Source: Ruegeria atlantica (lineage in GTDB: Bacteria; Pseudomonadota; Alphaproteobacteria; Rhodobacterales; Rhodobacteraceae). Taken from it: DNA of 64,000 nt. A program made the position numbers and the translations under genes. The notes under the pieces are model-generated. The model was not told the DNA's origin. It saw only the letters and a program-made list of their open reading frames with translations, and made no database searches. The stretch covers positions 62,001-126,000 of the forward strand of contig NZ_WQFE01000006.1 of NCBI RefSeq assembly GCF_013033965.1, in the 5' to 3' direction. This document shows, piece after piece, positions 43,470 through 51,739 of this stretch (position 1 is its first letter; each line of letters opens with the position of its first letter).

Positions 43470-46209
43470 CTGTCAGTTCCTTGATTGCTGCGCGCAGTTT
43501 TGCGGGCGTGGCGGGGCCTTGGGTCAGTCTGACGCCACAGGCGCGTTTGATTGCGTTAAAAAGGGCCGGGGCTGTGGGGATCAGCACGTGCTCTCCCAGC
43601 CCTTTGGCGCCGTAGGGGCCGTGGGCATCCGCTTCCTCGATGATGAGGGTTTCGATCGGAGGAATGTCGCCGATGGTCGGGATCAGGTAGTCATGCAGGT
43701 TCTCGGTACGACCAGGCAGGTATTCTTCCATCAGCGCCATGCCTAGACCTTGTGCGATACCGCCCTGTACTTGACCCTCAACCAGCATCGGGTTGATCGC
43801 GTTGCCGACATCATGCGCCGCCACGAACTTGATCGGCTTCACCGTACCCAGCTTCGTGTCTACTTCGACCACCGCCAGATGCGCGGCATAACCAAACTGT
43901 GCATAAGGAATGCCCTGACCATTTTCGTCCAGCGGTTTAGTTGGCGGGTCATAGGTTTCTTCGGCACGCAGAACGTAACCTTCGGCGTCCGGCTCCAGCG
44001 CTGTCAGGTCGATGGAATGTTTCCGCCCGCTGTCGTCCACTCCGATCGCACCTGCGTTCAGCGAAATCACCGCATCCGGCCCGGCGTTCACGCGGGACAG
44101 TATCTGAGCCCGCATCGCTTCACCCGACAGGCGCGCTGCGCTGCCCGAGACATAGGTTTGACGTGAAGCAGAGGTTTTGCCGGCATCCGGCGTCACATCC
44201 GTATCTGCGCCGATGATTTCGATCTGTGAAACTGGCACGCCAAGCGCAGTGGCAAAAATCTGCGTGATTACCGTGTTTGCGCCCTGGCCGATGTCCATGG
44301 CCCCTTGGTGCAGGACCAAACTGCCATCCGACCGGATACCGGATTTGATCGTCGACGGGTTGGGCAGCGAGGTGTTGCCACATCCGTACCAGCCTGCTGC
44401 CAGTCCGACGCCGCGTTTCAATATGCCATTTTGGGCATTGAATGTCTCAACCGCCGCATTTTCTTCGGCCCATGCAGGACGCAGCGCTTCGAGGCACGCA
44501 CGAATGCCGACGCCTTGTTCAAAAATCTGCCCACAAACGGTGGGCACCCCGTTCTCCAGCGCATTGTTGATGCGGAATTCAAGCGGGTCGATGCCCAGTT
44601 TATCCGCCAGTTCATCAAACAGGCTTTCCTGCGCAATAGCAGACTGAGGCACGCCAAACCCACGGAACGCGCCGGATGGCGGGCAATGTGTGTGGATGCC
44701 TTTGGCTTCGGCGCGGTAATTGGCAATTCTGTAGGGACCCGAGGCGTGGACGGGCACCCGGTTGGCCACGGTCGGTCCCCAACTGGCATAGGCGCCAGTG
44801 TTGAACAACCCGTCAAAGGTCATTCCACTGATGCGACCATCCTTGGTTGCGCCTATCTTGACCTGAAGGTCCGAGGGGTGGCGTTTGGTGGTAGACTGCA
44901 TGGACTCGGTCCGGGAGTATGTCAGCCGCACCGGTTTGCCGGTTTTGAGCGCTGCAAGCGCCAGAAAAGGCTGCACCGAGATATCAAGTTTCGAGCCGAA
45001 CCCGCCACCGACGCCGGTCGGAACAATACGGATCTGATCGCGCGGCATCCCCAAAATGATCTCAAGCGCATCCAGATCCATCACCGGAGCTTGAGTGCAG
45101 GCATGAACCTCAACCCGACCGTTCACGATCTCGGCGAAACCGGCTTCGGGTTCGATATAGCCGTGTTCAACAAAACCCGAACGGAAATGGCCTTCGACAA
45201 CAACGTCTGCGTCGTCCAGCGCGGTTTCTGGTGCGCCGCATTTCACAAACCCGCTGCACATGATGTTGTCGTCGCGACCTGGATGCAGCTGAGCGGCTTC
45301 GGGCGTCATTGCATCAAGCGAATCCAGCGTGGCGGGTCGTTCTTCCCACGTAACAGGGAAACTTGCAGGATCGAAGGTAGCCAGAACCTCGGGCAAGCCA
45401 ACAATCGCGGCGACGGCCTCGCCACGGAACCGAGCTTCGGATTTTGCAAATACAGGTTGGTCTGCAAAATCGGGTATAACGCCAAAATTGTTGCGCCCGG
45501 GGATGTCCGCCGCAGTCAGGACCGCTTCGACCCCTGGAGTTTCGTTGGCCCATGCGTCCAGATCGCCAAATGAAAATCCTGCACGGTGGTAAGGGGATCG
45601 GATCACCTGGATTTCCAGCGTGCCTGCCGGGGCAACATCGTCGCCAAATAGCTCAGCGCCATTAACTTTGTCGTGCCCATCAACGCGCCAAATCGCATCA
45701 CCAGCATGTCCAGCGGTCGCCGCTTGCAGGGCAGGCGCACCGGCGGTCACAACAGCGTCGATTATTTTGCGGTATCCAGTGCAACGGCACAAAACACCGC
45801 CAAGGGCATCCTGAACCTGTTCGGTGTCCGGCTCGGAGGTCTGGCGCAGCAACGCAACGGCGGCGGTCATCATGCCAGGTGTGCAGATCCCGCACTGCGC
45901 TGCACCGTGATTTTGAAAGCTGTCCGCCAAACGCCTGGCAATCTGGTCGTCCTGCGTCAAGCCGGACACCGTTTCCACAAACCTCCCGGCAGCCTGCTGC
46001 GCCGGAACCAGGCAGGCGCAGACCGGATCACCATCGACCAGAACCGTGCAAGCACCGCAATCGCCGGCATTGCATCCGATTTTAACGTCGCGGGCTGAAA
46101 GCCGCTCGCGCAGCATTTCCGAAAGGCGTTCACCTGCACGCGGTACTGCGCTGACGGGGGTGCCGTTCAGGGTGAATTCGGTCGTGAACTCATCTGCGCG
46201 TTTATCCAT
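43459..46209 (-). CDS. molybdenum hydroxylase, fused 2Fe-2S and molybdopterin subunits (nicotinate dehydrogenase-like)
   Basis: A 916-residue xanthine dehydrogenase-family protein in which the small iron-sulfur subunit is joined to the large molybdopterin subunit. Residues 1-155 hold both 2Fe-2S sites (CNAGDCGACTVLVDGDPVCAC and QCGICTPGM ... LCRCTGYRK). The rest is the Mo subunit (GGGFGSKLDISVQPFL; PPSGAFRGFGVPQSA; DIGQGANTVITQI; GAKGLGEH with the catalytic glutamate). The ATG at 46209 lies eight bases inside the end of the FAD-subunit gene. An open frame runs 126 bp further upstream but is not coding-like. It should hydroxylate an N-heterocycle next to the ring nitrogen, using water as oxygen source. 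Confidence 0.9.
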   Translation of the reverse strand: MDKRADEFTTEFTLNGTPVSAVPRAGERLSEMLRERLSARDVKIGCNAGDCGACTVLVDGDPVCACLVPAQQAAGRFVETVSGLTQDDQIARRLADSFQNHGAAQCGICTPGMMTAAVALLRQTSEPDTEQVQDALGGVLCRCTGYRKIIDAVVTAGAPALQAATAGHAGDAIWRVDGHDKVNGAELFGDDVAPAGTLEIQVIRSPYHRAGFSFGDLDAWANETPGVEAVLTAADIPGRNNFGVIPDFADQPVFAKSEARFRGEAVAAIVGLPEVLATFDPASFPVTWEERPATLDSLDAMTPEAAQLHPGRDDNIMCSGFVKCGAPETALDDADVVVEGHFRSGFVEHGYIEPEAGFAEIVNGRVEVHACTQAPVMDLDALEIILGMPRDQIRIVPTGVGGGFGSKLDISVQPFLALAALKTGKPVRLTYSRTESMQSTTKRHPSDLQVKIGATKDGRISGMTFDGLFNTGAYASWGPTVANRVPVHASGPYRIANYRAEAKGIHTHCPPSGAFRGFGVPQSAIAQESLFDELADKLGIDPLEFRINNALENGVPTVCGQIFEQGVGIRACLEALRPAWAEENAAVETFNAQNGILKRGVGLAAGWYGCGNTSLPNPSTIKSGIRSDGSLVLHQGAMDIGQGANTVITQIFATALGVPVSQIEIIGADTDVTPDAGKTSASRQTYVSGSAARLSGEAMRAQILSRVNAGPDAVISLNAGAIGVDDSGRKHSIDLTALEPDAEGYVLRAEETYDPPTKPLDENGQGIPYAQFGYAAHLAVVEVDTKLGTVKPIKFVAAHDVGNAINPMLVEGQVQGGIAQGLGMALMEEYLPGRTENLHDYLIPTIGDIPPIETLIIEEADAHGPYGAKGLGEHVLIPTAPALFNAIKRACGVRLTQGPATPAKLRAAIKELTDGN

Positions 46210-47035
46210 GGTGTTGCCCTGCCTCTGCAATTGCCCGGATGCATTGTTCAGCCACAGCGTCCAGCCGGAATGCGGCGTCGCCGCGGACGTCATCAATCGG
46301 ACTGAGAGGCGCCAAATGATTGGGTAAAACTTCAACAGCGTCGATGGGCTTACCGATCAAGTCCGCTTCGAGGCGGTTCAGCCTTTGTGCCACGGCTGAG
46401 GCGGCCCCCACGGCGACGCGGGCATAGTTGATCCGGCGGTCTTCATCTAGGCCGACAATAACCGACGTCATCGTGATCGAGATCACAAGATAGCGCCGCG
46501 CGCCGAGCTTTTCGAAGTGGCCAACGGCTCCTTTGGGAGGGGCGGGGAGATAGACGGCTGTCACAATCTCACCGTTAGACAGCGCCGTTTTGCGGACACC
46601 AGTTATGAACTCTGACAAGGGCACTTCACGAAATCCACGGGCCGAGCCGAGCTCGACGCTGGCCTGAAGTGTCAGTAGCGGCGGTACGCCGTCAGCAGCG
46701 GGCGAAGCGTTGCACAGGTTCCCTGCGATCGTGCCGCTATTTTGGATTTGCAAGCTACCGACTTCTCGAGCGGCTAATTGCAGACCCCTGAACGCATCAG
46801 GCAGATTAGCACGGGCAATGTTCGTCCAGCTTGTTGCGGCACCGATTTTCCAACGTCCATCCGAAAACGTGATTCCTGAAAGACCGTTAATGCGCGTGAT
46901 GTCCAGTATGTCGGTATGCAGTTCATGACGCTGCCGGGACGGAAAAAAGTCAGTGCCGCCAGCGACAACCGTCAAATCATGGGTTGCCAGCAATTCAAGC
47001 GCATCATCGAGCGAGTTGGGAGATAGATACCGCAA
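46202..47035 (-). CDS. FAD-binding subunit of the molybdenum hydroxylase
   Basis: A 277-residue CoxM/XdhB-type subunit: ATHDLTVVAGGTDFFPSRQ for FAD binding, GAATSWTNIARA, then EVGSLQIQNSGTIAGNLCNASPAADGVPPLLTLQA (the second FAD motif), and a C-terminal CO-dehydrogenase flavoprotein domain. The proposed start is a TTG at 47035 (before RYLSPNSLDDALELL), preceded by AGGAC. A TTG 13 codons upstream is possible but lies in box M7. It is the first gene of the hydroxylase-reductase-AA_synth-importer series. Confidence 0.85.
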   Translation of the reverse strand: MRYLSPNSLDDALELLATHDLTVVAGGTDFFPSRQRHELHTDILDITRINGLSGITFSDGRWKIGAATSWTNIARANLPDAFRGLQLAAREVGSLQIQNSGTIAGNLCNASPAADGVPPLLTLQASVELGSARGFREVPLSEFITGVRKTALSNGEIVTAVYLPAPPKGAVGHFEKLGARRYLVISITMTSVIVGLDEDRRINYARVAVGAASAVAQRLNRLEADLIGKPIDAVEVLPNHLAPLSPIDDVRGDAAFRLDAVAEQCIRAIAEAGQHHG

Positions 47036-47059
47036 AGTGTCTGTCCTGATGAGATTTTT

Positions 47060-47079
47060 CTCGTTAGTACACAAATGAT
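47060..47079. promoter_or_regulatory. MarR-type operator box M7 (hydroxylase-hnr operon promoter)
   Basis: CTCGTTAGTACACAAATGAT, 25 bp upstream of the proposed FAD-subunit start and in line with M2 and M3 at most positions. The 377-bp divergent gap 47036-47412 contains this box, M8 and T4; the AT-rich middle part holds nothing else recognised. Confidence 0.72.
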
Positions 47080-47302
47080 ATTACGCGAACAAAAAAAATG
47101 TCAACGATTTGTTTGGGTCGATTTTTCTCGTCCGGAAAGGCGGTGGGTAACGTGTTCAGATACAGGCGAACGCTTAGTCTTTTCCTTTATTTTCAAAGAG
47201 CAGAAAAAACTTTCGCTTTGGGCGCGGTGAATCTGAGCAATTTTTCAGCGCTTTGTTCAATTTGATTGGCGATGGTTCTGAAGTTTCGAAATTCGTCAGT
47301 AA

Positions 47303-47322
47303 TTCGTTGACACACTAACAAA
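47303..47322. promoter_or_regulatory. MarR-type operator box M8 (importer 2 promoter)
   Basis: On the minus strand TTTGTTAGTGTGTCAACGAA. It covers a TTGACA hexamer at 47307-47312 that could be the -35 element of the importer 2 operon. Confidence 0.6.
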
Positions 47323-47333
47323 CAGAAACGAAG

Positions 47334-47351
47334 ATAGTGATCGATCACTCA
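47334..47351. promoter_or_regulatory. TetR-type operator box T4 (importer 2 promoter)
   Basis: ATAGTGATCGATCACTCA, with a perfect 14-bp core AGTGATCGATCACT. It lies 11 bp downstream of box M8, over the expected -10 region and transcription start, 61 bp before the binding-protein gene. Confidence 0.7.
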
Positions 47352-47412
47352 CCAATGTGTGGATCTTTCGACAGGCTGAAACCTACCGCCTGGTGTCAAT
47401 AGGGAGGAAGAA

Positions 47413-48657
47413 ATGAATAAGTTCAATTTGATGATGGCGACCGCACTTGCCGCTGGTCTTGCCGCGGGGGCCGCCGTGGCACAGGAAAAAGTACGAATCG
47501 CGTTCATTGATCCGCTATCCGGGCCGTTTGCTACTACTGGTACACAGGGTCTGGCCATCTATCGCCACAGCGTAAAAGAGCTGGTGAACGAGCCCGGTGC
47601 GCTGCTGGATGGACAGGCCGAATTCGAGATGGTGCCCTTCGATAACAAGATCAGCGCAAAGGAATCGCTCATCCAGTTGCAGGTCGCTATGGATCAGGGC
47701 ATTCGTATCATCGCTCAGGGCGCATCATCAGGTGTGGCAAACGCGTTGACCGAAGCTGTTGCCAAGCATAACCGCCGCAATCCCGATGATCCTGTAATCT
47801 TCCTCAACCACTCGGCCGTTGACCCGGCGCTTACCAATGACAAGTGCCAGTTCTGGCATTTCCGATTTGACGCCAATGCTGACATTAAGATGGACGCGTT
47901 GACCGACGATATCGCGGCCAACCCGGACATCAAAAAGGTCTATGTGATCGGTCAGGACTATTCATTCGGTAAGGCCGTCGCCGCGGCAGCACAGCGCTTC
48001 CTTAAGGAAAAGCGCCCTGACATTGAGATTGTCGGGAACGAGTTGCACCCGATCGGCAAAGTCAAAGACTTCACGCCGTATGCGCGTAAGATCGTTGGCT
48101 CGGGCGCTGATGCTGTGATCACCGGAAACTGGGGCGGCGACATGGTCGGTCTGGGTAAGGCCGTCATGGGCGCGGGTTTCGACAAGCCAATCTATACCTA
48201 CTACGGCGCCACCTCGGGCATTACCGCAGCCTTTGGTGAAGAAGGCGACGGAATCGTTAAGCTGGTTGGCGCAGGTCAAGTAAACCCGGCTCCAACGCCC
48301 GAAGCGCAGGAGTTCATCGAGGCCTTCTACGTCAGCTTCCCGGATCTGGACTTCGGTCAGCCGCAGATGGCGAATGTTGCACCGATGCTGGCAGCCGCAA
48401 TCAACGAAGTTGGCAATGCCACGGATATCAAGGCGATTGCCTACGCGTTGGAAGGTATGGAGTATGACAGCATCGTTACCGGCAAAACGGTGATGCGCGA
48501 AAGCGATCACCAGGCGATCCAGACTGTGACCGTACAGGGCCAGACACCCGAGGCCGCGTTCGAATACGACAAATCCGGTCGAGGTATGGTTGCAGAGACG
48601 GTCGTCGAACTGGCGTCCAATGACGCGCCCACCACTTGCGAGATGAAGCGCCCATAA
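47413..48657 (+). CDS. branched-chain-type ABC transporter substrate-binding protein, system 2
   Basis: A 414-residue type I periplasmic binding protein with a Sec signal peptide (MNKFNLMMATALAAGLAAGAAVAQE). The mature start KVRIAFIDPLSGPFATTGTQGL is typical. Later parts are VPFDNKISAKESLIQLQ, VIGQDYSFGKAVAAAAQRFLKEKRPDIEIVGNELHPIG and DAVITGNWGGDMVGLGKA. A strong AGGGAGGAAG precedes the ATG. It is the first gene of the second Liv-type importer. The two operators upstream (M8, T4) suggest it is controlled by both pathway regulators. Confidence 0.93.
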   Translation: MNKFNLMMATALAAGLAAGAAVAQEKVRIAFIDPLSGPFATTGTQGLAIYRHSVKELVNEPGALLDGQAEFEMVPFDNKISAKESLIQLQVAMDQGIRIIAQGASSGVANALTEAVAKHNRRNPDDPVIFLNHSAVDPALTNDKCQFWHFRFDANADIKMDALTDDIAANPDIKKVYVIGQDYSFGKAVAAAAQRFLKEKRPDIEIVGNELHPIGKVKDFTPYARKIVGSGADAVITGNWGGDMVGLGKAVMGAGFDKPIYTYYGATSGITAAFGEEGDGIVKLVGAGQVNPAPTPEAQEFIEAFYVSFPDLDFGQPQMANVAPMLAAAINEVGNATDIKAIAYALEGMEYDSIVTGKTVMRESDHQAIQTVTVQGQTPEAAFEYDKSGRGMVAETVVELASNDAPTTCEMKRP

Positions 48658-48738
48658 CGCTCTAACCACTCTGGTGGTCCGTCTAAAAGTACGGGCGGGC
48701 CATCAGGTTACCACTCTAAAAATACAGGGAGACACGTT

Positions 48739-49695
48739 ATGGCGCTGTTCCTCGTGAACGTGTTGGATGGGTTCGTGACCGGATTGTTGCTGTTCATGCT
48801 ATGCAGCGGTCTGACACTGATCTTTTCCATGATGGGCGTTCTGAATTTTGCCCATGCCAGTTTTTACATGCTGGGTGCCTATTTCGCCTATCAGATCAGC
48901 CTCGTCACCGGGTTTTGGGCCGGATTGCTGATCGCGCCATTGATCGTAGGGGTCATCGGGGCTTTGATTGAGCGATATGGGTTGAGGCGCGTTCACAAAT
49001 ATGGGCATGTGCCGGAATTGATCTTCACCTTTGGTCTTGCCCTGCTGATTGAGGAAACGGTTCAATTCTTCTGGGGCAAAAGTCAGCTTCCTTTCTCGGA
49101 ACCTGCCGCCTTGGATTTCGCCGCTTTTGCCATCGCCGGAAACGCCTTTCCTGCTTACAAGGTATTCATGATCGCCGTTGCGATGGGGATCTTCCTGACG
49201 CTGCTTTATATTCTGACCAAGACCCGTATTGGTATGACCATTCAGGCCGCGCTCAGCTATCCCGAAACCGTGCAGAACCTGGGTCACAACGTGCCTTTGG
49301 TCTTCATGTGCGTCTTTGGTGTCGGCACGGCGATGGCCGGTCTTGCGGGTGTCATCGCTGGCCCGGTGCTGGGGGTGTTCCCCGGTATGGCGCTACAGCT
49401 TGGTTCCATCGTTTTCGTGACCATCGTAATTGGTGGGTTGGGTTCGCTTTGGGGCGCATTGGTTGCCTCACTGATCATCGGCTGGCTTCAGACCTTTGCC
49501 ACCGCATATGACATCACGGCAGAACAGGTGCTGACCGCCATCGGCTTTACCAAGCCTGAGTTGATCTGGGATCACCCGCTGCAGGACCTGTGGACGCTGA
49601 CGCTGCCGCAGCTTGGTCCGATCCTGCCTTACCTGCTGATGATCATTGTTTTGGTTCTGCGCCCGCAAGGTCTTATGGGGAACCGTGAATCATGA
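48739..49695 (+). CDS. livH: branched-chain-type ABC permease LivH-like, system 2
   Basis: A 318-residue polytopic permease: LLFMLCSGLTLIFSMMGVLNFAHASFYMLGAYFAY, FTFGLALLIEETVQFFWGKSQLPF, AGVIAGPVLGVFPGMALQLGSIVFVTIVIGGLGSLWGALVASLIIG. It begins after GGGAGA. The 81-bp gap behind the binding-protein gene contains small imperfect hairpins (for example CCACTCTGGTGG). Its end overlaps the livM start. Confidence 0.92.
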   Translation: MALFLVNVLDGFVTGLLLFMLCSGLTLIFSMMGVLNFAHASFYMLGAYFAYQISLVTGFWAGLLIAPLIVGVIGALIERYGLRRVHKYGHVPELIFTFGLALLIEETVQFFWGKSQLPFSEPAALDFAAFAIAGNAFPAYKVFMIAVAMGIFLTLLYILTKTRIGMTIQAALSYPETVQNLGHNVPLVFMCVFGVGTAMAGLAGVIAGPVLGVFPGMALQLGSIVFVTIVIGGLGSLWGALVASLIIGWLQTFATAYDITAEQVLTAIGFTKPELIWDHPLQDLWTLTLPQLGPILPYLLMIIVLVLRPQGLMGNRES

Positions 49696-50978
49696 GTATC
49701 GCTAGTAAGACGCCCCTAACCGCGGGCACTACGCGCCTGATATCGCTTTCGAACGCTATGCCCTGGGCTTTCGCCGCACTGTTTCTGCTTTGTTTGCCGT
49801 TTGTCTTCCAGTCCAGCTCGGCGCTGACAATCATGAACCAGATGGCAATCACAATCGTATTCGCACTTAGCTACAACATGCTGCTGGGGCAGGGGGGCAT
49901 GCTGTCCTTTGGCCATGCGGTATACATGGGGCTTGGCGGGTTCTTTGCCATGCATGTCATGAACATGGTCGAGGACGGGCTATGGCTGCCCTTGCCCTTC
50001 CTGCCGGTTGTCGGTGGCCTGTTCGGTCTGGTCTTTGCTTTCCTGATCGGCAGCTTTTCGACCCGCCGTGCGGGCACTGTATTCGCCATGATCTCGCTGG
50101 GGGTTGGCGAACTGATCGCAGCCTGCTCGGTCATCATCGTCGTATTCTTTGGTGGCGAAGAAGGCATCTCGGGTGATCGGACCATGGGACCGCCAGTGTT
50201 TGGGTATGAATTCCTGACACAGCAGGAAGTCTACTATCTGACTGTCGTATGGCTGTTGGTGGCGGCGTTGCTGATGTACTTGTTCTCGCGTACGCCGATC
50301 GGACGGATCGCCAACGCGGTGCGCGACAATGAAGAACGCGCCGAGTTTGTGGGCTATTCCCAACGCAACGTTCGCTGGATTTCCTTCTGCGCCTCGGGCT
50401 TCTTTGCCGGTGTCGCCGGGTCATTGTTTGCGATTAACTTTGAAATTTTGACCGAAGAGAACCTCAACCTTGCGACCTCAGGCTCGATTCTGCTGGTCAC
50501 TTTCATTGGCGGGGCGGGTTTCTTTGTCGGGCCGATCATCGGCGCGGTCGTGTTCACCTTGCTCCAAACGGTTCTTGGTCTGCATACCGAACTCTGGGCG
50601 CTTTATCTCGGCATTTTGTTCGTCGCATGCGTGATGTTCTTCCCGTCGGGATTTGCCGGGTTGATCGCGATGCATCGACGTCCCCTTGCACTGGGCAACC
50701 TGAAACTGCTGATCAAGCCGTATCTCAAAGTAGCGGTTCCCGCGATCACAAGTGTTCTGTCTCTGGCCGCCATTCTGGAAATACTGTTCCACAAGCGCCA
50801 TGGTTACGGGGGCGGTCACGAGATGCATCTTTATGGCATTGCCTTTGACAGTGGCGCTTATCAGGCCGTCGGGCTGGCGGGAATAATCGCTGCAATCTCA
50901 CTATTCCTTGTATCCCGCGTTTTGCCGGAAATCCGTGAAGCATGGGATAGTGCAAACCATGCGGAGGACCGGGTATGA
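49692..50978 (+). CDS. livM: branched-chain-type ABC permease LivM-like, system 2
   Basis: A 428-residue permease with about ten membrane segments: LSYNMLLGQGGMLSFGHAVYMGLGGFFAMH, STRRAGTVFAMISLGVGELIAACSVIIVVFFGGEEGISGD, RIANAVRDNEERAEFVGYSQRNVRWISFCASGFFAGVAG, ILLVTFIGGAGFFVGPIIGA. It is longer than usual, with an extra C-terminal pair of hydrophobic helices after residue 340. It overlaps livH and livG by four bases each. Confidence 0.92.
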   Translation: MSIASKTPLTAGTTRLISLSNAMPWAFAALFLLCLPFVFQSSSALTIMNQMAITIVFALSYNMLLGQGGMLSFGHAVYMGLGGFFAMHVMNMVEDGLWLPLPFLPVVGGLFGLVFAFLIGSFSTRRAGTVFAMISLGVGELIAACSVIIVVFFGGEEGISGDRTMGPPVFGYEFLTQQEVYYLTVVWLLVAALLMYLFSRTPIGRIANAVRDNEERAEFVGYSQRNVRWISFCASGFFAGVAGSLFAINFEILTEENLNLATSGSILLVTFIGGAGFFVGPIIGAVVFTLLQTVLGLHTELWALYLGILFVACVMFFPSGFAGLIAMHRRPLALGNLKLLIKPYLKVAVPAITSVLSLAAILEILFHKRHGYGGGHEMHLYGIAFDSGAYQAVGLAGIIAAISLFLVSRVLPEIREAWDSANHAEDRV

Positions 50979-51739
50979 GCGCTCCTGCTATCGAGCTGAA
51001 AAAACTCGAGAAAAGCTTTGGCTTGGCAAAGATCATTCAGGGTGTGGACCTGCAGATTGCCAAAGGTGAACGCCACGCCGTCATCGGGCCGAACGGGGCC
51101 GGGAAATCGACCCTTTTCAACCTGATCACCGGGCGGTTCGCGCCGACCTCTGGTGGGGTGTTCCTGCACGGCGAAGATGTCACCGGATTGAAACCGTTCG
51201 AGATCAACCGCCGCGGCCTTAGCCGGTCGTTCCAGATCACCAACATTTTTCCCAACATGACCGTTTTCGAAAACATTCGGTGCGGGTTGTTGTGGACAAT
51301 GGGGTATCGCTATTCCTTTTGGCATATGATCGGCCGACAGTTGGACGTGACCGAAAAGGCCGAGGAAATTCTGGAGCAGATCAATCTGAGCAATCGCCGG
51401 AACGAGTTGGCGGGCACGTTGGCCTATGCAGAACAGCGCGCGCTTGAGATCGGGATCACGATCGCGGGCGGTGCCGATATCATCCTGCTGGACGAACCCT
51501 GTGCCGGGATGAGCCATTCGGAAACCGACCTGATCGTCGACCTGATCCGCAATGTGACCGAAGATAAAACGCTGCTGATTGTCGAGCACGACATGGGCGT
51601 GATTTTCGATCTGGCAGATAAGATCTCGGTGCTTGTATACGGCGAAGTCATCGAGTCCGACACGCCGGACGTTGTACGCGCATCCGCAAAAGTGAAAGAA
51701 GCCTATCTGGGCGCAAGTTTGGAAGAGGAGGCGGTGTAA
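50975..51739 (+). CDS. livG: branched-chain-type ABC ATP-binding protein LivG-like, system 2
   Basis: A 254-residue ATPase: Walker A GPNGAGKST, LSRSFQITNIFPNMT, an atypical signature region GTLAYAEQRALEIGITIAGGA, Walker B IILLDEPCAGMS and the switch His in VEHDMGVIFDLADKI. Start and stop overlap the neighbouring genes. With its Walker A lysine intact it is probably the main ATP-hydrolysing subunit of this importer. Confidence 0.92.
   Translation: MSAPAIELKKLEKSFGLAKIIQGVDLQIAKGERHAVIGPNGAGKSTLFNLITGRFAPTSGGVFLHGEDVTGLKPFEINRRGLSRSFQITNIFPNMTVFENIRCGLLWTMGYRYSFWHMIGRQLDVTEKAEEILEQINLSNRRNELAGTLAYAEQRALEIGITIAGGADIILLDEPCAGMSHSETDLIVDLIRNVTEDKTLLIVEHDMGVIFDLADKISVLVYGEVIESDTPDVVRASAKVKEAYLGASLEEEAV

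Noticed and set aside
46210..46335. N-terminal extension of the molybdenum hydroxylase to 46335
   Set aside because: The first 42 residues do not match the family, while the ATG at 46209 begins just before the 2Fe-2S domain and overlaps the upstream stop as in the rest of the operon.
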